This document shows positions 1 to 11,424 of a stretch of 64,000 nucleotides of DNA, in pieces. Origin of the DNA: Acheta domesticus. Lineage: Eukaryota > Arthropoda > Insecta > Orthoptera > Gryllidae. The notes under the pieces are model-generated. The model worked only from the letters and a program-made list of their open reading frames with translations. It was not told the DNA's origin and did no database searches. A program made the position numbers and the translations under genes. The first letter of the stretch is position 1; every line of letters begins with the position of its first letter. The DNA is taken from assembly GCA_031308135.1 (NCBI GenBank), contig JAHLJT010009436.1, positions 119,228,678 to 119,292,677 on the forward strand. The letters are read 5' to 3'.

Positions 1-752
1 TTATTTTTTCACAAATTTAACAAATGCATTTCTGTACCTCCCTCACGTCGTTAATATTTACATTAACGTAAAATGTACACTTTATTTAATTTGTTAGTAC
101 AAGCGCTTCACCTTATAAACTTTCTCGAAAACACAAAACGTTTCTGAGAAAATAAGCGCAAATTTCTTTCAGAAACGCTCAAATGTCAGCTTCTAAGAAA
201 CGGTTCCAGTTTTTCTTTAAACTTTTTGTACGAATCGTTCTAAGTGCATTGCATAACATTACATTAACCTCTTTTTCATTTATTCTTTTAATTTTTTTCA
301 AAATTACACAAATGTAATTTTAAATATATCTCATATCATTAATATTTATATTGCGGACATTTTTATACATTATTACATTTTGTTTAGAAGTGCTTGAAAT
401 GATTTCCAATGAACCTCAAAAGTTCAAAACCTCAAAACTTTTTTGTGAAAATGATATACAATTTTCGCATTTTCAGAAATGCTCAAATAACATTTTCTCA
501 AAAATGGTACAAATTTTTTCAACAAAAATTTGCATATATGGCCAGATTTTATCCTTCTCTAATATTCTTGATGTTGTACTTCAATTATACCAACAGAACA
601 CCGAAAAATGGAGGTAATGGAAAAAAATATCCTTTAGGTGGCTTTACTACATGGCAGCTGGGAAGACGGTGGGGAAACCGAAAAGCTAGCCCAGACTAAA
701 AAGATTAGAAAACAACTAGAAGTAGAAAGTGTGTGCCATTCTGTAGCACTAG
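1..752 (+). repeat. Family A non-coding repeat, truncated by window start
   Basis: AT-rich sequence with no real ORF. It carries two degenerate monomers about 300 bp apart, marked by a phrase of the type 'ggctccaatttttctttaaac' near 200 and 500. It ends in the family tail, 'gtgtgccattctgtagcact' at about 729-748. The same monomers and tail recur at 11430, 16300-17450, 56750, 60180-61340, 62640 and 63415. The family has no coding capacity I can see, so it is probably a non-autonomous element; its class is not established. Confidence 0.75.
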
Positions 753-1549
753 TACTTGAAATCATTATTTTCAAATGTTTACTGTGATTTTTATTAATAT
801 ATCGCCAATATATTAATAACCAATATAAACAAATATTTGAATATTTCGCTCTCCCCAAGCGAAAAGAAATTATTTCGTGACTTGGCGAAACTTAAGAAAG
901 GGTCATTCTAACCCAATGTCTAAAATTCTATTAATCCTTCGGTTAATCAAAAGAAGTTGTGCTGGCGTAAAATATCATTTTTCTTTATTTTGACAATGTG
1001 TGGAGCTCTGTAAATTTAAAATAATAACTGGCGATTTGTAAACATCCTAATGCTTCGTTTCCAAAAACGAAGGTTACCGATTAAATTCCTACCCACTGGA
1101 AAAACGTTACGTTATATTTGAATTAATGATACTTGTAATGAGAAATTAACTTGCATGTCATTTATTTACTCTTCAATGAAATAAAATAGAACTAAAATAG
1201 GAAGTAAATAAAATTATTTTCTGAAGATACACGATATGTAAATTAGCATTTCATCTCCCATACATGAAATAGTATTAAACTGATTAAAACAAAAAATACT
1301 TGATAAACATTAAAACAAACAAAAAATCATTGAATGTAATATTAAGATCTTAGATGAGAATGGTTAATAAAACATTATTTTAAATTTATTTTCACAATAG
1401 TTGAGAGTAATAAACTTGAAAAAGAGTGTATGTGATTTGTGATATTAAATGTCAGCCAACGTCCATGTGATATGTTTTTAACATGAAATCAAAATATATT
1501 GATGAAATTAATGAATAGTAATACATAAAAACATGAAATAATGTCTTAC
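753..1549. other. AT-rich sequence with nothing recognised
   Basis: I see no coding, RNA or repeat signal here. It should lie in the intron upstream of the first visible Ly6 exon. Confidence 0.6.
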
Positions 1550-1672
1550 CTCTCTTTCTGCCAAAGGCAGGTCGCAGGGTCAGCCAGGCAATGTAGACAT
1601 TACTCATAAATAACGGGCGTTGTGAGTAATCACTGCCATCACTCGAAAACTTGCTCAATCTCATGGCCTTCT
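1550..1672 (-). other. Candidate antisense exon, 41 codons, phase 1-1
   Basis: On the minus strand a 123-nt open segment is bounded by a T-rich acceptor ending TTTTGGCAG (AG at 1674-1673) and a strong donor GTAAGA (from 1549). Both boundaries fall in phase 1, and the segment is GC-richer than its surroundings. The predicted peptide ends in ...LRPAFGRKR just before the donor, which looks like an amidation glycine followed by a basic cleavage site. I do not recognise the protein. It lies 64 bp from the first visible Ly6 exon on the opposite strand. A chance ORF or a repeat-derived exon remains quite possible. Confidence 0.25.
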
Positions 1673-1736
1673 CTGCCAAAACTATACAGTGAATATAACA
1701 TGTGAAAATCACTAAAAGTGTTGTTTTTTGTTGCAG

Positions 1737-1904
1737 GGTTGGCCATCATCTGCTACCAGTGCAACTCTGCATACGACCCACAATGCGGTGATCCCTTCAA
1801 TCCATATTCCATAGGTTTCGTAAACTGCAGCTTGAAACAAGTGCCAGAACACCTGCGGCCTATGAATGTGACAGCTGTAATCTGCCGTAAAAACGTTCAG
1901 AAAG
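1737..1904 (+). CDS. Ly6/uPAR-domain protein, internal exon (first half of domain)
   Basis: Internal exon of a small secreted Ly6/three-finger protein. The acceptor is T-rich and ends TTGCAG at 1736; the donor GTAAAA starts at 1905. Both ends are in phase 1. After a short hydrophobic lead (GLAII) comes CYQCN, the hallmark start of a mature Ly6 domain, followed by three further cysteines, giving five of the ten. Two N-glycosylation sequons are present (NCS, NVT). The family is known for extracellular, usually GPI-anchored proteins acting in septate junctions, ion-channel modulation or signalling. The arrangement resembles the insect crok/twit/CG9338 group, but I cannot assign an orthologue. 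The start codon and signal peptide are in an exon before the window. An ATG at 1718 lies inside the acceptor tract and is not a start. Confidence 0.85.
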
Positions 1905-2574
1905 GTAAAATAAATCTTTATGGACCGAATACCATTTTGAACGAGTAAGATGTCAAGAATTTGTTAATATTCAAAGACCATATCGATGGCCCAGATCCAA
2001 AACGCAACACTCAAAATTCTATATTCTAAGATTTTGCAGTTTAAAAGTTCAATGTCGCTTTGAATATGTCAGTTTGAAATGTATTATTAATTTTGTACAA
2101 CTTAAATTATACTATACATTTCAAATTCAAGCAACTGACTTTTCAGGCCAATATTAAACTTTAAGCGGTAATCGATGATAATAACTTAAAATTTTGAGTT
2201 GCGTCGATATGTTATTTTTCTTGTTAAATAAGTACACCAAAAATGGTTTATCATAAATTCTTGACGTCCAGAAATTATGTGTGAATTCATTTCAGAATTT
2301 CTGAAATTCAAAAATCTGAATTTCTTAAATCTGAAATATTTGAATGGAAATGTGAAAAATAATTTCTGCCAATTGACACTGACGATTGTTGCCAAATGAC
2401 AATTGCTTTGGGACAGTCGTCTCCATTTCGGCTCTACGCCGGAATTATCATGTCATTTACTTTATTAATGCTTTTAACCACCATCAATTGAATTATTTTC
2501 CTGTTTCTGACAAGACAGTTTAAACGTATAGCTGTTTATTTGGCATTGACTGGTATTTATTTATTAGTCACCTA

Positions 2575-2860
2575 TTGAGCAGCTATACCCGCTCCAAACT
2601 CCTCTCTCTCCTTCCCCGCACGTACTGTCCGGGCTGCCATGGCCGTCCCGCCCGCATCTCCCCGGCCCGCCCACCCAGCCCTTTCTGCTCTATCTGTTCC
2701 TTCCGTTCATCACTCTTCGCTCGCTTCTTCTGCTCCTTCCGTTACGCCTTTTCCTCTACTTGGCCCACTTCTTCGCGCCGCCTTCTTCCGTTCCTCCCGC
2801 TCTTTGGTCTTTTGCTCTGGGCAACAATGCCGCCCAGGCGCATGGGGAATTGCATTTAAC
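2575..2860. repeat. Pyrimidine-rich GC block (first copy)
   Basis: A C/T-rich stretch with abrupt compositional edges inside AT-rich intron. Overlapping ORFs in several frames are only a consequence of the lack of A residues. A similar stretch lies at 3215-3345. It may be a retroelement or SINE fragment, but no family is recognised. Confidence 0.4.
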
Positions 2861-3214
2861 TAACAATTTTAAAAATAGGAGGTACCATTTTGAATCGCAA
2901 CTATGCTATTTTTTTATTCTTGGCTTCTCGCAAAATTTAATACTAATCACTATACCCAGTGATCCTAAAGCTCTTATGGCACATAGAAACATACATGCTC
3001 TCACTTCTATGTAATAGATTTCTGAGTAAATTATCACAAATCACCCATTTAGATTCGTAAAAATGTTGTATCAAATATCCTTTCAGGTTTCCATTCAGAT
3101 ATCCATTCATCCTTAATTAAGATGTAATAATTATTAGTGAAGTAAGATGTAGAATATATAAAATACTACATGATTACCTTTTCTGGGCATTTATTTATCA
3201 CAATGTTCTACTCA

Positions 3215-3345
3215 ACAGCCATGCTCGCTCTCACTTCCTCGCCTGCTCTGACACTTTCTTACGTCCTCCCCATTCGTCCCGCTCCAACCGTCCGCTTCGT
3301 TCGGCCCCGCCAGTACTGCCCGTCCTGTCCGCAAGGCTCGCCTAC
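3215..3345. repeat. Pyrimidine-rich GC block (second copy)
   Basis: Shares composition and short phrases such as 'cccgctcca' and 'actgcccg/actgtccg' with the block at 2575-2860. No coding potential is supported. Confidence 0.35.
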
Positions 3346-3543
3346 TACATATTTACGTCGTAAAGAAAGTATTGTAATGGTGCAGCTGAAAGTGACAATT
3401 TTCATTTAGAAAAGTTTGTATTGTAATGCCCGGATACCGAATAGGGAATAAATATTGTTCCAATGTGTAGGGCTTGTTTTAGAACCTCTGTGGCTCCTGG
3501 TGGATTCGAAAATGAGCCTCCCCTCATACATATGTACTGACAT

Positions 3544-3621
<78 letters not shown>

Positions 3622-3622
3622 A
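3544..3622. repeat. (TC)n followed by (CA)n compound microsatellite
   Basis: About 53 bp of TC dinucleotides, with one TTT interruption, run directly into about 26 bp of CA. Confidence 0.97.
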
Positions 3623-3749
3623 TTGAATGTGAATGCAAAGATATTCAGTGATAAATAAACATATATAAATTACATCTGCGTTTCTGGCAATAAATAAGGA
3701 AGTTCAGTGCCAAACCAAGGAAGATAGGCAAGAAAGCAAGGAAGATAAG

Positions 3750-3850
3750 GCAAATATAATAATAATATTAATAATGATAATAATTATAATAATTATTATT
3801 ATTATATTTGCCTGGGGCTTCTAATAATAATAATAATTATTATTATATTA

Positions 3851-3886
<36 letters not shown>
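3750..3886. repeat. (AAT/ATT)n microsatellite with inverted halves
   Basis: AAT repeats pass through a centre into ATT repeats. 'aggcaaatataata' at about 3749 is mirrored by 'tattatatttgcct' near 3800, so the tract can fold back on itself. A second pure ATT run ends at 3885. Confidence 0.9.
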
Positions 3887-3899
3887 ACTCACCTGTTTG

Positions 3900-4404
3900 A
3901 TATTGAAGCAAGAGTATTCATTCTTGCTTCAATTAATTAACTAAATTTACACATAATTACACAGTCAGTTCGAGGAGGAAAAATCGTGCATTGTGTCTTC
4001 AAAATTAACTTCTGTCGAAATGTCATGTTCAAACTTAAATTATTTAATTGTCATTATGCCATGCAATTTTGTAACTCTTTTATCTCAACTTCATCTTGGA
4101 AATTGAGAGTGCTTCAGATACATAAGTCACAAATAAAGTGAGAAACATTCTTACAGCAATTTTCGTATTGGGGAATGCTGATAAAATATTATCATTAATC
4201 TTGTAACTGTTCAAAATTATGAATATTTTAATTATCATCTTCAGCAAATTCTGGAAAATGTGTTAATTTTCTTTTTGCAGCAAAATGATGACATTCAGAT
4301 ACTAGCTCTTCATTAATTACGTCCCTAAAATTAATTAATTAAATAAAAATTTGCACAATTTTCGCAATATTTTGAAATTACTTAACTCTCTAACACGTGC
4401 AGAC
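3900..4404. other. AT-rich intron sequence with nothing recognised
   Basis: No coding or repeat structure beyond short AT runs was seen. Confidence 0.5.
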
Positions 4405-4720
4405 GTTTTAAAACCCCAACCTGTCGACAATGTCAATGAATGCTTTATTTAGTAGTTCTAGGCTAGAAACCAGGGTGTCTATTACGGGTAGGAATGTCTC
4501 TACTCTGAACTTTTCTTTTCCCAGAAGTGTCTCATTATTATATCCACCATCCACAAATGCAAGAATGGGGCTACGTTTTGTTAAACGCCTTTTATGCCCC
4601 ATGATATTCTTTCACTACTGATTTTGCTTTGATTTGGGCTCGTAATCGTCAAAATCATCTCTTATCCCAAAAACTTCTCTTATCTTCCGAAGGCAATTTA
4701 TGTCTTCCGCATCTCAAATG
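4405..4720 (-). pseudogene. hAT-like (ZMYM1 / 52 kDa repressor type) transposase fragment
   Basis: The minus strand at 4408-4602 reads KRRLTKRSPI, then KFRVETFLPVIDTLVSSLEL, then DIVDRLGF. This matches the style of the segment before the catalytic region in hAT-derived ZMYM1-like proteins (pattern: basic region, E.FR...F..IID.L...L, ...I..RF.F). Upstream on the same strand, DINCLRKIREVFGIRDDFDD is in an adjoining frame, interrupted by two stops. Only a fragment survives, with no zinc finger or dimerisation domain. Recognition is from motif memory only. Confidence 0.45.
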
Positions 4721-5590
4721 ATAAATATTATTCACTTGTTCATCTGAACATAAAAAATTCACTTGTTCATTCGGACATGAACAAATTCACATGTTCATTT
4801 TGCAGTAGTTTATTTCCTGCGATATATCTAATTAGGGTTTCATTTCAAAATATTGTTAGAATAACTGTTTCAAGTTCACCCAGTTTTTTTCTCTAATTCT
4901 TGACCGTAGGATGGTCTCTAACAACTGATTTGTCACAACATTCTTATAGGCTGAGGAATTAATATGATTTCGTTACATCTCTCACATATTGGATTATTGT
5001 GTCCGCTTGTGCAGACTAAGAGTCTCGGTGTTGTTTTACCACTTTATAATGAAGACCTACATGTGAATGGAGATCCCCAGCCGTTTGTTGATGAAAAGGT
5101 GTAAAGATTTTGTACCACTTCGAATTAAATTGTCCCTGTCGTAACACACTTTACAGTATCTACCTCTACTAAGTTAAGTGAGTAACCAGCACATGTTACG
5201 TACTCAGCTCATTTGTTTAGTTATATTATCTTGTAATCCTGAACATCGCCCTGACATGTTTACTACTTTGTCATAAGACTGATACCGACAATAAAGGTTA
5301 TCTGTGTTATTGGTTCTAAGAAGTGTGTCTCAACCTCAGTCTTTTCGACTAGCGTCTACCACATATCTTACTATAAAAGTAAATTGATCAATATGAGTCA
5401 CTTCCGGAGTGGAATCTCTAGGAATAACGAAATATATAATAATATAATAACTTTCTAAATTTCCGAGATGATTACTGATAGAACTTTAGTACCCATTATT
5501 TCTATAAACTCTTGACAAATGGTGACACCAAGTACGATGGCATCCCTTTCCCTGTATTGTCATATTTCTTTATGTGTTCGTGTAAGAATG
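4721..5590. other. Unassigned intron sequence
   Basis: Nothing convincing was found. Some short stretches could be further decayed transposon sequence. Confidence 0.4.
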
Positions 5591-5594
5591 GGTC

Positions 5595-5950
5595 AAATCC
5601 AATAAAGTTTTCCCTGCAATTGAATAAATCAGTCGTTCTCTTTGGTAATAATCGCGAGTCGCGAGAACATTTTTGAGTAAGACTTTAAGTAATTTTGAAT
5701 AAGTTTTTTGAGTAAGACCCTTCCATTTTATCCCCAGTATTTTTCCAGTATTTTCCCCAGTATTTTATCTCAGTATTTTATTTCCAGTGTCCATTTTATT
5801 CTCAGTCAAAACAATAAAATTGTCCCTGCAGGTGAATAAATCAGCCGTTCTCTTTGTATCAGTCGTTCTCTTCTTTGGTAATAATCGCGAGTCGCAAAAA
5901 CATTTTGGAGGAAGACAGCTCCCTTCCATTATATCCCCAGTTTTAGGTAC
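5595..5950. repeat. Imperfect tandem duplication, ~210-220 bp apart
   Basis: The phrase 'ggtaataatcgcgagtcgc' occurs at about 5645 and again at about 5878. The order of neighbouring phrases (gaataaatcag, cgttctcttt, cattttggag/gtaagac, cccttcca, ccccagt) is the same in both copies. Short echoes of 'cagtattttccccagtattt' lie between them. Confidence 0.8.
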
Positions 5951-5974
5951 ATACTCGGGCTGATTTATCAACAT

Positions 5975-7335
5975 TCTCTTTATTTTGACAAGTGGAATGT
6001 CTCTTTTCTACCCAATAATCCCGTAAGATGTCATCACTATCTGGTCAAAGATCAGGATCTGATGTTGTATTGTGACTGTCTTCTGAAATAATTGTTTTCA
6101 CGTAATTTCTTGAAGCACAATCTGTCGTCTGATCTTGAATATTTTATTCACTGTACGCCATCAAATCTTTGCGTTCTTGTACATGATTTGTTGCTTTCGC
6201 TTGTTTCTGTAAAACGTTTTTCTTGGATCTCGAAGTTGAGAGGTCAGGTATATGATTTCTCTGTACATTATCATGTGTAGTATTACTCTTTTTGTTTACC
6301 ATATAATTGAGGAATTCTCTTAACATTTTATTGTCGCTCATTGACTTTTGTACGCTTAGCACAACCTCATTGAAAATGCGTCATTACAAACGAGAGTAAC
6401 TGAATGTTAACTGGAAAGAGCGATAAATTAGAAACCTTAGGCTAATAGACCCTCACTGACAAGAGCACTTTGAAGGCAAGTGAATACTGTTGGATATTAG
6501 AAGCATATACATAGCATAGTAGCATATAGCATAAACATAAAATCCTTAAGTCAAACGCGTTGTTATTGTTCACCACTCCCTTGTTCGATCGGTGTTTATA
6601 CAAGATCAGCATCTGAAATTCTTGAAACTAAAATGTTGGAAAATGAATCGCTTTCCGTTGCTGCTTTTGCATTTGTGCCAGTCGAGTGACGGGGGAGTAG
6701 GGAGCAATAACAATTCAATTAAATATGTACGAATATTAGTGCGGGTGCTTACAGAAATTAGAGCCATAGTGCATGGTAGTACATGGTATTTTAGTACATG
6801 TTTTTTTAGTACATTGTTGCGACTAGCCTTCGAGCGAGCAGGAGGTTAACGCATTGCCCAATTCTTCATTGCATAACATTAACATGACTCCGATATTTAA
6901 AATCATTACAAAGAAGCAATGATACCGATATCTTTAATAAAAAAAAAGCACTTAATATAATTCTTGAAGGGCATGTTTGTTACTTTCGATATTTTGAAGC
7001 GACCTTAAAGACAGAGACTCCTGGTAGCCGCCGGTTTCGCCCATGCGTTAAATCGCCACTGCCTACATGAAAATGATTTCCCGTTGTGAAGTCAGGTTCC
7101 ACATTTTGTGGATACCTCGTTACCGAAAAATTATTGTTTCACGGCAATCACGGTATCTATCAAGCAAATTACGGTTTCACGGCAAACATGTCTGCATGTG
7201 TGTCCATGATCAACGATTTTCCATTATGGACCTCAAGAAAATGTATGCAGATAATCTCCTCCCCCATACGTCACATACAGTTTTTACTGTTTTTTGATCA
7301 AATAAACAAACAACGACAGTGCTTAAACATACAGA
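5975..7335. other. Unassigned intron sequence
   Basis: The ORFs here are short and have no recognisable domain. A GC-richer patch near 7020-7060 resembles none of the named families. Confidence 0.4.
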
Positions 7336-7339
7336 TGAT

Positions 7340-8040
7340 TTTCCCGAAAATTAATATTCCCTGATCGCTCTACCCGAGCTCAAACTCATGCGAATTTGAA
7401 AGAGGTGTTCTGTTTTTGGAGACCCTTTAGATGAAGTCTTAGAACATTTTCAATTTTTTCTAAACAGCTATATGTTCGCTCTAAACAGCTCATATGTTTC
7501 GATCAACTTTGTTTCTCGTACAAAGTGAAGAACATTTAACAAAGTGGCACAGGTCCCATTTACGTTGAACCTTCTTAATTTTTAGAAAGTTGCAAAAGTT
7601 CAAACATTATTCCTACAGCTACAACATTGAAGATTTTTTCCGTAATAAAATCTGTTCAAAGAAAATCATCAATTCAATGGCAAATCTTTAAATAAGATCA
7701 TGTTCAAATTTTCGAAAATGAGCAGTTTTCATGTAATGTTATGTGAAATAAAGGCGATTTTAAAAACTAGGTTTTCTCATAACCGACTTCAAATGTTTTT
7801 TTTTTTTTTTTCGAAAAGCCAAAGGACGCTAATGAAAATAATGTAGGACTCATTTTCGATGAACTCTGAATTTTTGGAAATTGTAAAGTTTAAGTTTCAA
7901 AATTCAAATGTTGATAATATAGATTTTTCCTTAACGTTCTAAAAATAGATTTTTAAACAAGGTCATGTACAATTTTTTGAAGATATGAGTAGTTTTTGTA
8001 TAATTTTTGCTTGAAGTAAAGGCAATGTAACTGAAGGAGA
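7340..8040 (+). repeat. Degenerate family A repeat copy
   Basis: 'gatcgctctacccgagctca' followed by 'gaatttgaaa' corresponds to the family A lead segment seen at 11755, where it reads gatctggcctgagtcgaagc. Family-like monomer phrases follow. The copy is diverged and lacks the standard tail. Confidence 0.5.
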
Positions 8041-8886
8041 CGGGGATATCGAACTCAACGGTATGTGGTGTTTATAAAAGTGGGTTACAAAAGAAAAAAA
8101 AACTTCAAATAACAGAGATGGACTCTGAAACATTTTTCCTCCTTCCTCATATTGAAAATATTTTTCTTCCTTCCTCATATACACGTACACAAACTGCATT
8201 GCACTATTCTTAACTGTTATACAAATTAATAGGCGCAAAAGATGTATTTTTCAATGTCCTCTATTCCTTGTGCAATAACGGAATACTAGAGATCTAAAAC
8301 GCTAAACGAATTATAAAAATTGTTTTATTACATGATTTACAAATAGTTTATTTTCCGTGTTTTACTTTTGTGACGGTTACCATTTCTTGATAGCAAGAAA
8401 TTGAATTTCATTAAAGATGTCACTCAATAGTCTTGTGTTCTAATTATATAAAAAAGGTAACGTTTGACACATAAAAGAACTATAATTGCCAATTTATTTC
8501 CAACCGCCGCGAGCCCTTTACCAAAAGTCGTATATTTTGTCCAAGTAGTTGTGGTCCTCATAACATTCCAGTTTTTGCTACGTTCAGCCTGAGATTTTCT
8601 GATAAGCTTTATTGAAACTATCGCTATTCTATAAAATATATGTATTCTTTCTTAGTTTTAAGGACAATAATTGGGAAAGAACTATTTGTCTTTGTTGTTG
8701 GTAATAATTCTTTACTAAGTTCTTTAATAATTAGTTTAGTAAATAAATTAATAGATTTTCTATTTATATTACAGAAATTAAATAATTTACATTGTTCTTC
8801 TCTGCATTCACACAGTATGCTTCGATACATGCATGTAGTATATTTTTTCACACTACACAAAAAAACAACAAATGTTATAGTTCGTC
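8041..8886. other. AT-rich intron sequence with nothing recognised
   Basis: Only short AT-rich ORFs on both strands; none has a recognisable domain. Confidence 0.5.
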
Positions 8887-9167
8887 ACAATAGTAGTTTA
8901 TGCAACTAGTTGCATGTTAAGATTTATTGCACGAGTAGTATATGCTTTGAAAACGAGCGGCGTTAGGAGCGAATTTTCAAATTAATGCGAATGCAATAAA
9001 GCAACATTATAAACGAGTTACATACAATATTTTTTTTTTGTATACCATCATTATAAACGACCCTTTCCGATACCCCGAATCGTGCATAATCCAGTATTTT
9101 ATCGCACGCTACATGACGTCATCGCCATTATTAAACGCGACATGACGTCATGACGAACTTCTACTGT

Positions 9168-9320
9168 TCACAGAAGGACAGATCTGTAGCCGACATTAGC
9201 TTGTTTCATATATAACTGAACTTTGTTATAAGCAGAGATGTCAATTCCATCTTTAATTTTCAGCATAGTCTTCAATTTTGAATGACTGCACCACAAAGAT
9301 GATGCCTTACATACTGCAGA
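9168..9320 (-). CDS. Crypton-like tyrosine recombinase N-terminal fragment, exon 2
   Basis: After a 72-bp intron (9321-9392) with a T-rich acceptor ending TTTTGAAG, the frame continues in phase 0. It reads SSLWCSHSKLKTMLKI, then DISAYNKVQLYMKQ, then GYRS, matching the expected 'TLW..YS.LK..L......DIS.Y..L...LK......Y' stretch of Crypton-type N-terminal domains. It stops after GYRSVLL, giving a predicted 109-residue product without the R...H-x-x-R...Y catalytic region. It could be a DNA-binding-only derivative, a fragment left after deletion, or a transcript with lost downstream exons. Confidence 0.55.
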   Translation of the reverse strand, partial: SAVCKASSLWCSHSKLKTMLKIKDGIDISAYNKVQLYMKQANVGYRSVLL

Positions 9321-9392
9321 CTTCAAAATAACATAAATTAGAAAATGAGAACTCGACACTAGTATTAATCACAAAAAGTATGACAAACTTAC

Positions 9393-9569
9393 CAACTCAG
9401 ATATATATGCCAGAACAACGGTCTCGCGTATAATATTTACATTATTTGTTTCCATCCACTTCCTAAATTTTATATATTTCTTCTCATACAATGCACTCGA
9501 CTTTTTAGGTATTAAACTTTCTTCTGCCTTCGAGGCTTTTTCTAAAACTACCATTGGTAACGACGCCAT
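9393..9569 (-). CDS. Crypton-like tyrosine recombinase N-terminal fragment, exon 1
   Basis: 59 codons from the ATG at 9569. The stretch SALYEKKYIKFRKWME, then VVLAYISEL, follows the pattern of the N-terminal SAM-like DNA-binding domain of insect Crypton-type recombinases (K.....Y...Y..F..W......, then ...LAYFSEL). The exon ends exactly after GAG TTG with a consensus donor GTAAGT at 9392-9387. The ATG is the only sensible start visible. It sits between the inverted repeats of the 8887-9877 element. Recognition is from motif memory; a profile search would settle it. Confidence 0.6.
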
Positions 9570-9743
9570 CTTTCATTCGAATGCGCGCGTGAATCGGCTC
9601 TCCGCTGTCACAGTTGTGACGTCATAATACCAACGTCCATGTTGCCAACTATAAAACTTTACTTACACTTACTTCGTTTCATTTATAACTTTATAATGAT
9701 GTTATACAAAAAAATAGCGTATGCAACTCGTTTATAATGTTCC

Positions 9744-9834
9744 TTTTTTGCACTCATAAGAAAATAGTCTATTACTAAACTCACTCCTTCGTCGTTCGTT
9801 TAGTAATAGACTATTTTCTTATTCGTGCAAAAAA
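9744..9834. repeat. Long hairpin, ~37-nt arms
   Basis: 'aatagtctattactaaac' at 9763-9780 is exactly complementary to 'gtttagtaatagactatt' from 9798. The outer parts, including the flanking T-run/A-run, also pair with two mismatches. The loop is about 17 nt. It lies inside the right arm of the inverted-repeat element. Confidence 0.9.
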
Positions 9835-10149
9835 GGTCAACATTATAAACTAATTGCATAAACTACTATTATATAACAGTATTATAAATTTATAAGAGAA
9901 TCAATGAATTTTGGGAAACAAGTTATTGTGCGTCACCGGTAATTAACATCTACGCGAGAAAAAGGTAGTCAGCTTTTCCGTTTACCGTGACCGTAATCCC
10001 ACGATTCCCTCGCTGCGATTAGCTGAATGTGGGATGACGCAATTATTCGTGCCATAAACGATAAATACATCTTCCTCTGTGTCTTTTGTGAACGATTTCT
10101 TGTAACAAAAATTGTTGATTATAACGCTGGAATGCAAAAATATTGTTTA

Positions 10150-10446
10150 CAATCAGTTCACTTTACGAGCGAATTTCATCAATAAAATAGAAATTAATAT
10201 TTTTTGCACTTCTTCCGCTATTCTCTCCAATCTTCTTGACATTTGTTTTCCGAATACCCTTTTCCCTACCAGATGAGTCTGTCGTTCACTTTCAAACTCA
10301 AGCCATTTGCGTCCTGACGTAGAATAGATGTTATAGATTCTCAACTGGATTAAGATTGGACTATAATGGTGGCGTAATAAGACACCCTGGAGCAATTTCG
10401 CTCTTGTTATTCCAGCAACATGTTTGGGATCATTGACCTGCTGGAA
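10150..10446 (-). pseudogene. Tc1-like transposase C-terminal remnant
   Basis: The minus strand reads QQVNDPKHVAGIT, corresponding to the Tc1 motif QQDNDPKHTAG that carries the second catalytic aspartate; here that D is the one before PKH. After a frame change, TPPL-SNLNPVENL-HL matches the following 'WPPYSPDLNPIENLWHLL' block of Tc1 transposases, with stops where Y or W is expected. The C-terminal helical tail is out of frame. This is a dead fragment; no terminal repeats were found around it. Confidence 0.75.
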
Positions 10447-11420
10447 ATTGAATGAATCCCTCGTGACTCATTTGTTGGCACTATCGGGTAAATTGCATCA
10501 CAATACCTGAATGCACCTTAAGGCATCCGTTTTATTATTAATAAACCGTTACCAACTCCCATAAAGACTCATAAAGGCCTCATAAACAAGAAACAAAGTC
10601 ATTACCGCCACCGGGCTCGACGATGATGTTTAGATTTTGTTCTTAAAGTTCAGTATTGCAATGTAATAACTATACCTTTTGGTTTCTTCACGAATACCAT
10701 GTGTTTTGGGAATGGTTTCACCAACGTACAAGGTCTTCTTTCTATGACTTCTACTTACTGTCTTGACGACATACATTTTCAATAGTTTAAGGTCTTAACA
10801 GTTTTTGGCAGATCTTATTGTGATGTTCTCAACCCAGAATAAAGTATATAATATAGGATTTTCAGAATTGCATTCGCAAACGCAGAATTGTATTTTTTCA
10901 AAGCTTGCTCTTCCTGAATGCGGTTGTTTGCCCATTATACAAGCAGAGGCGGTATTTGGATCTTTTATAGGGGGGGGGGGCAAATCCTGGGCGCTATTAT
11001 AAACAAGAATATATTCGTTTACTATTAATACTTTAAATTAATTGTGCTGTAATATATATGCAGTTTTCAATTTTCTTAATTATTTAATTGATTATTATTA
11101 AATGTTATTAATTAGATTAGTTGAACACAAAGGTAACAATCTTCATTGTTATTGAACTGTCCGAACTGTAAATTCAACGATGCATTTTTTCTCAGTGAAT
11201 CATATCAAAATATCAAAAATGTTTATTATTTATTATGATCACAAATGTTTATACATAACTGTAGGATACATATTTTAAAATTTACATTAATAAATTATTT
11301 TAATTAAAATACAATCTTCTGTGTAAGATAATAATATGAGCCACCACTTTTATTTCGACTTTTAAAAAAATGTACTAAATGATTTTTCGAAAACAAATAT
11401 GATAAATGCATGCTCATCAT
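10447..11420. other. Unassigned sequence with an 11-G run
   Basis: Mostly AT-rich. A homopolymer of G lies at 10970-10980. The minus strand near 10690-10760 has a short open stretch, but I could not place it in a transposase family. Confidence 0.4.
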
Positions 11421-11424
11421 GAGA

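Larger units (their letters stand above)
8887..9877. mobile_element. ~990 bp inverted-repeat element carrying a tyrosine-recombinase fragment
   Basis: The outer ends are inverted: 'aatagtagtttatgcaa' near 8890 against its complement near 9857-9873. A second, inner inverted pair is about 58 bp long ('cattataaacgagtt' then 'tgtata.catcattataaa'), at 9003-9060 and 9683-9745. The arms also contain hairpins: a near-perfect one at 9744-9834 and a looser one around 8925-9000. Between the arms, on the minus strand, lie two exons resembling the N-terminal part of Crypton-type tyrosine recombinases. The element is non-autonomous as seen, because no catalytic domain is present. Confidence 0.65.

Noticed and set aside
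1718..1736. ATG at 1718 as the Ly6 start codon
   Set aside because: It lies inside the polypyrimidine/acceptor region of the exon and would give no proper signal peptide.
3402..3658. ORFs over the TC/CA microsatellite
   Set aside because: Low-complexity translations of a simple repeat.
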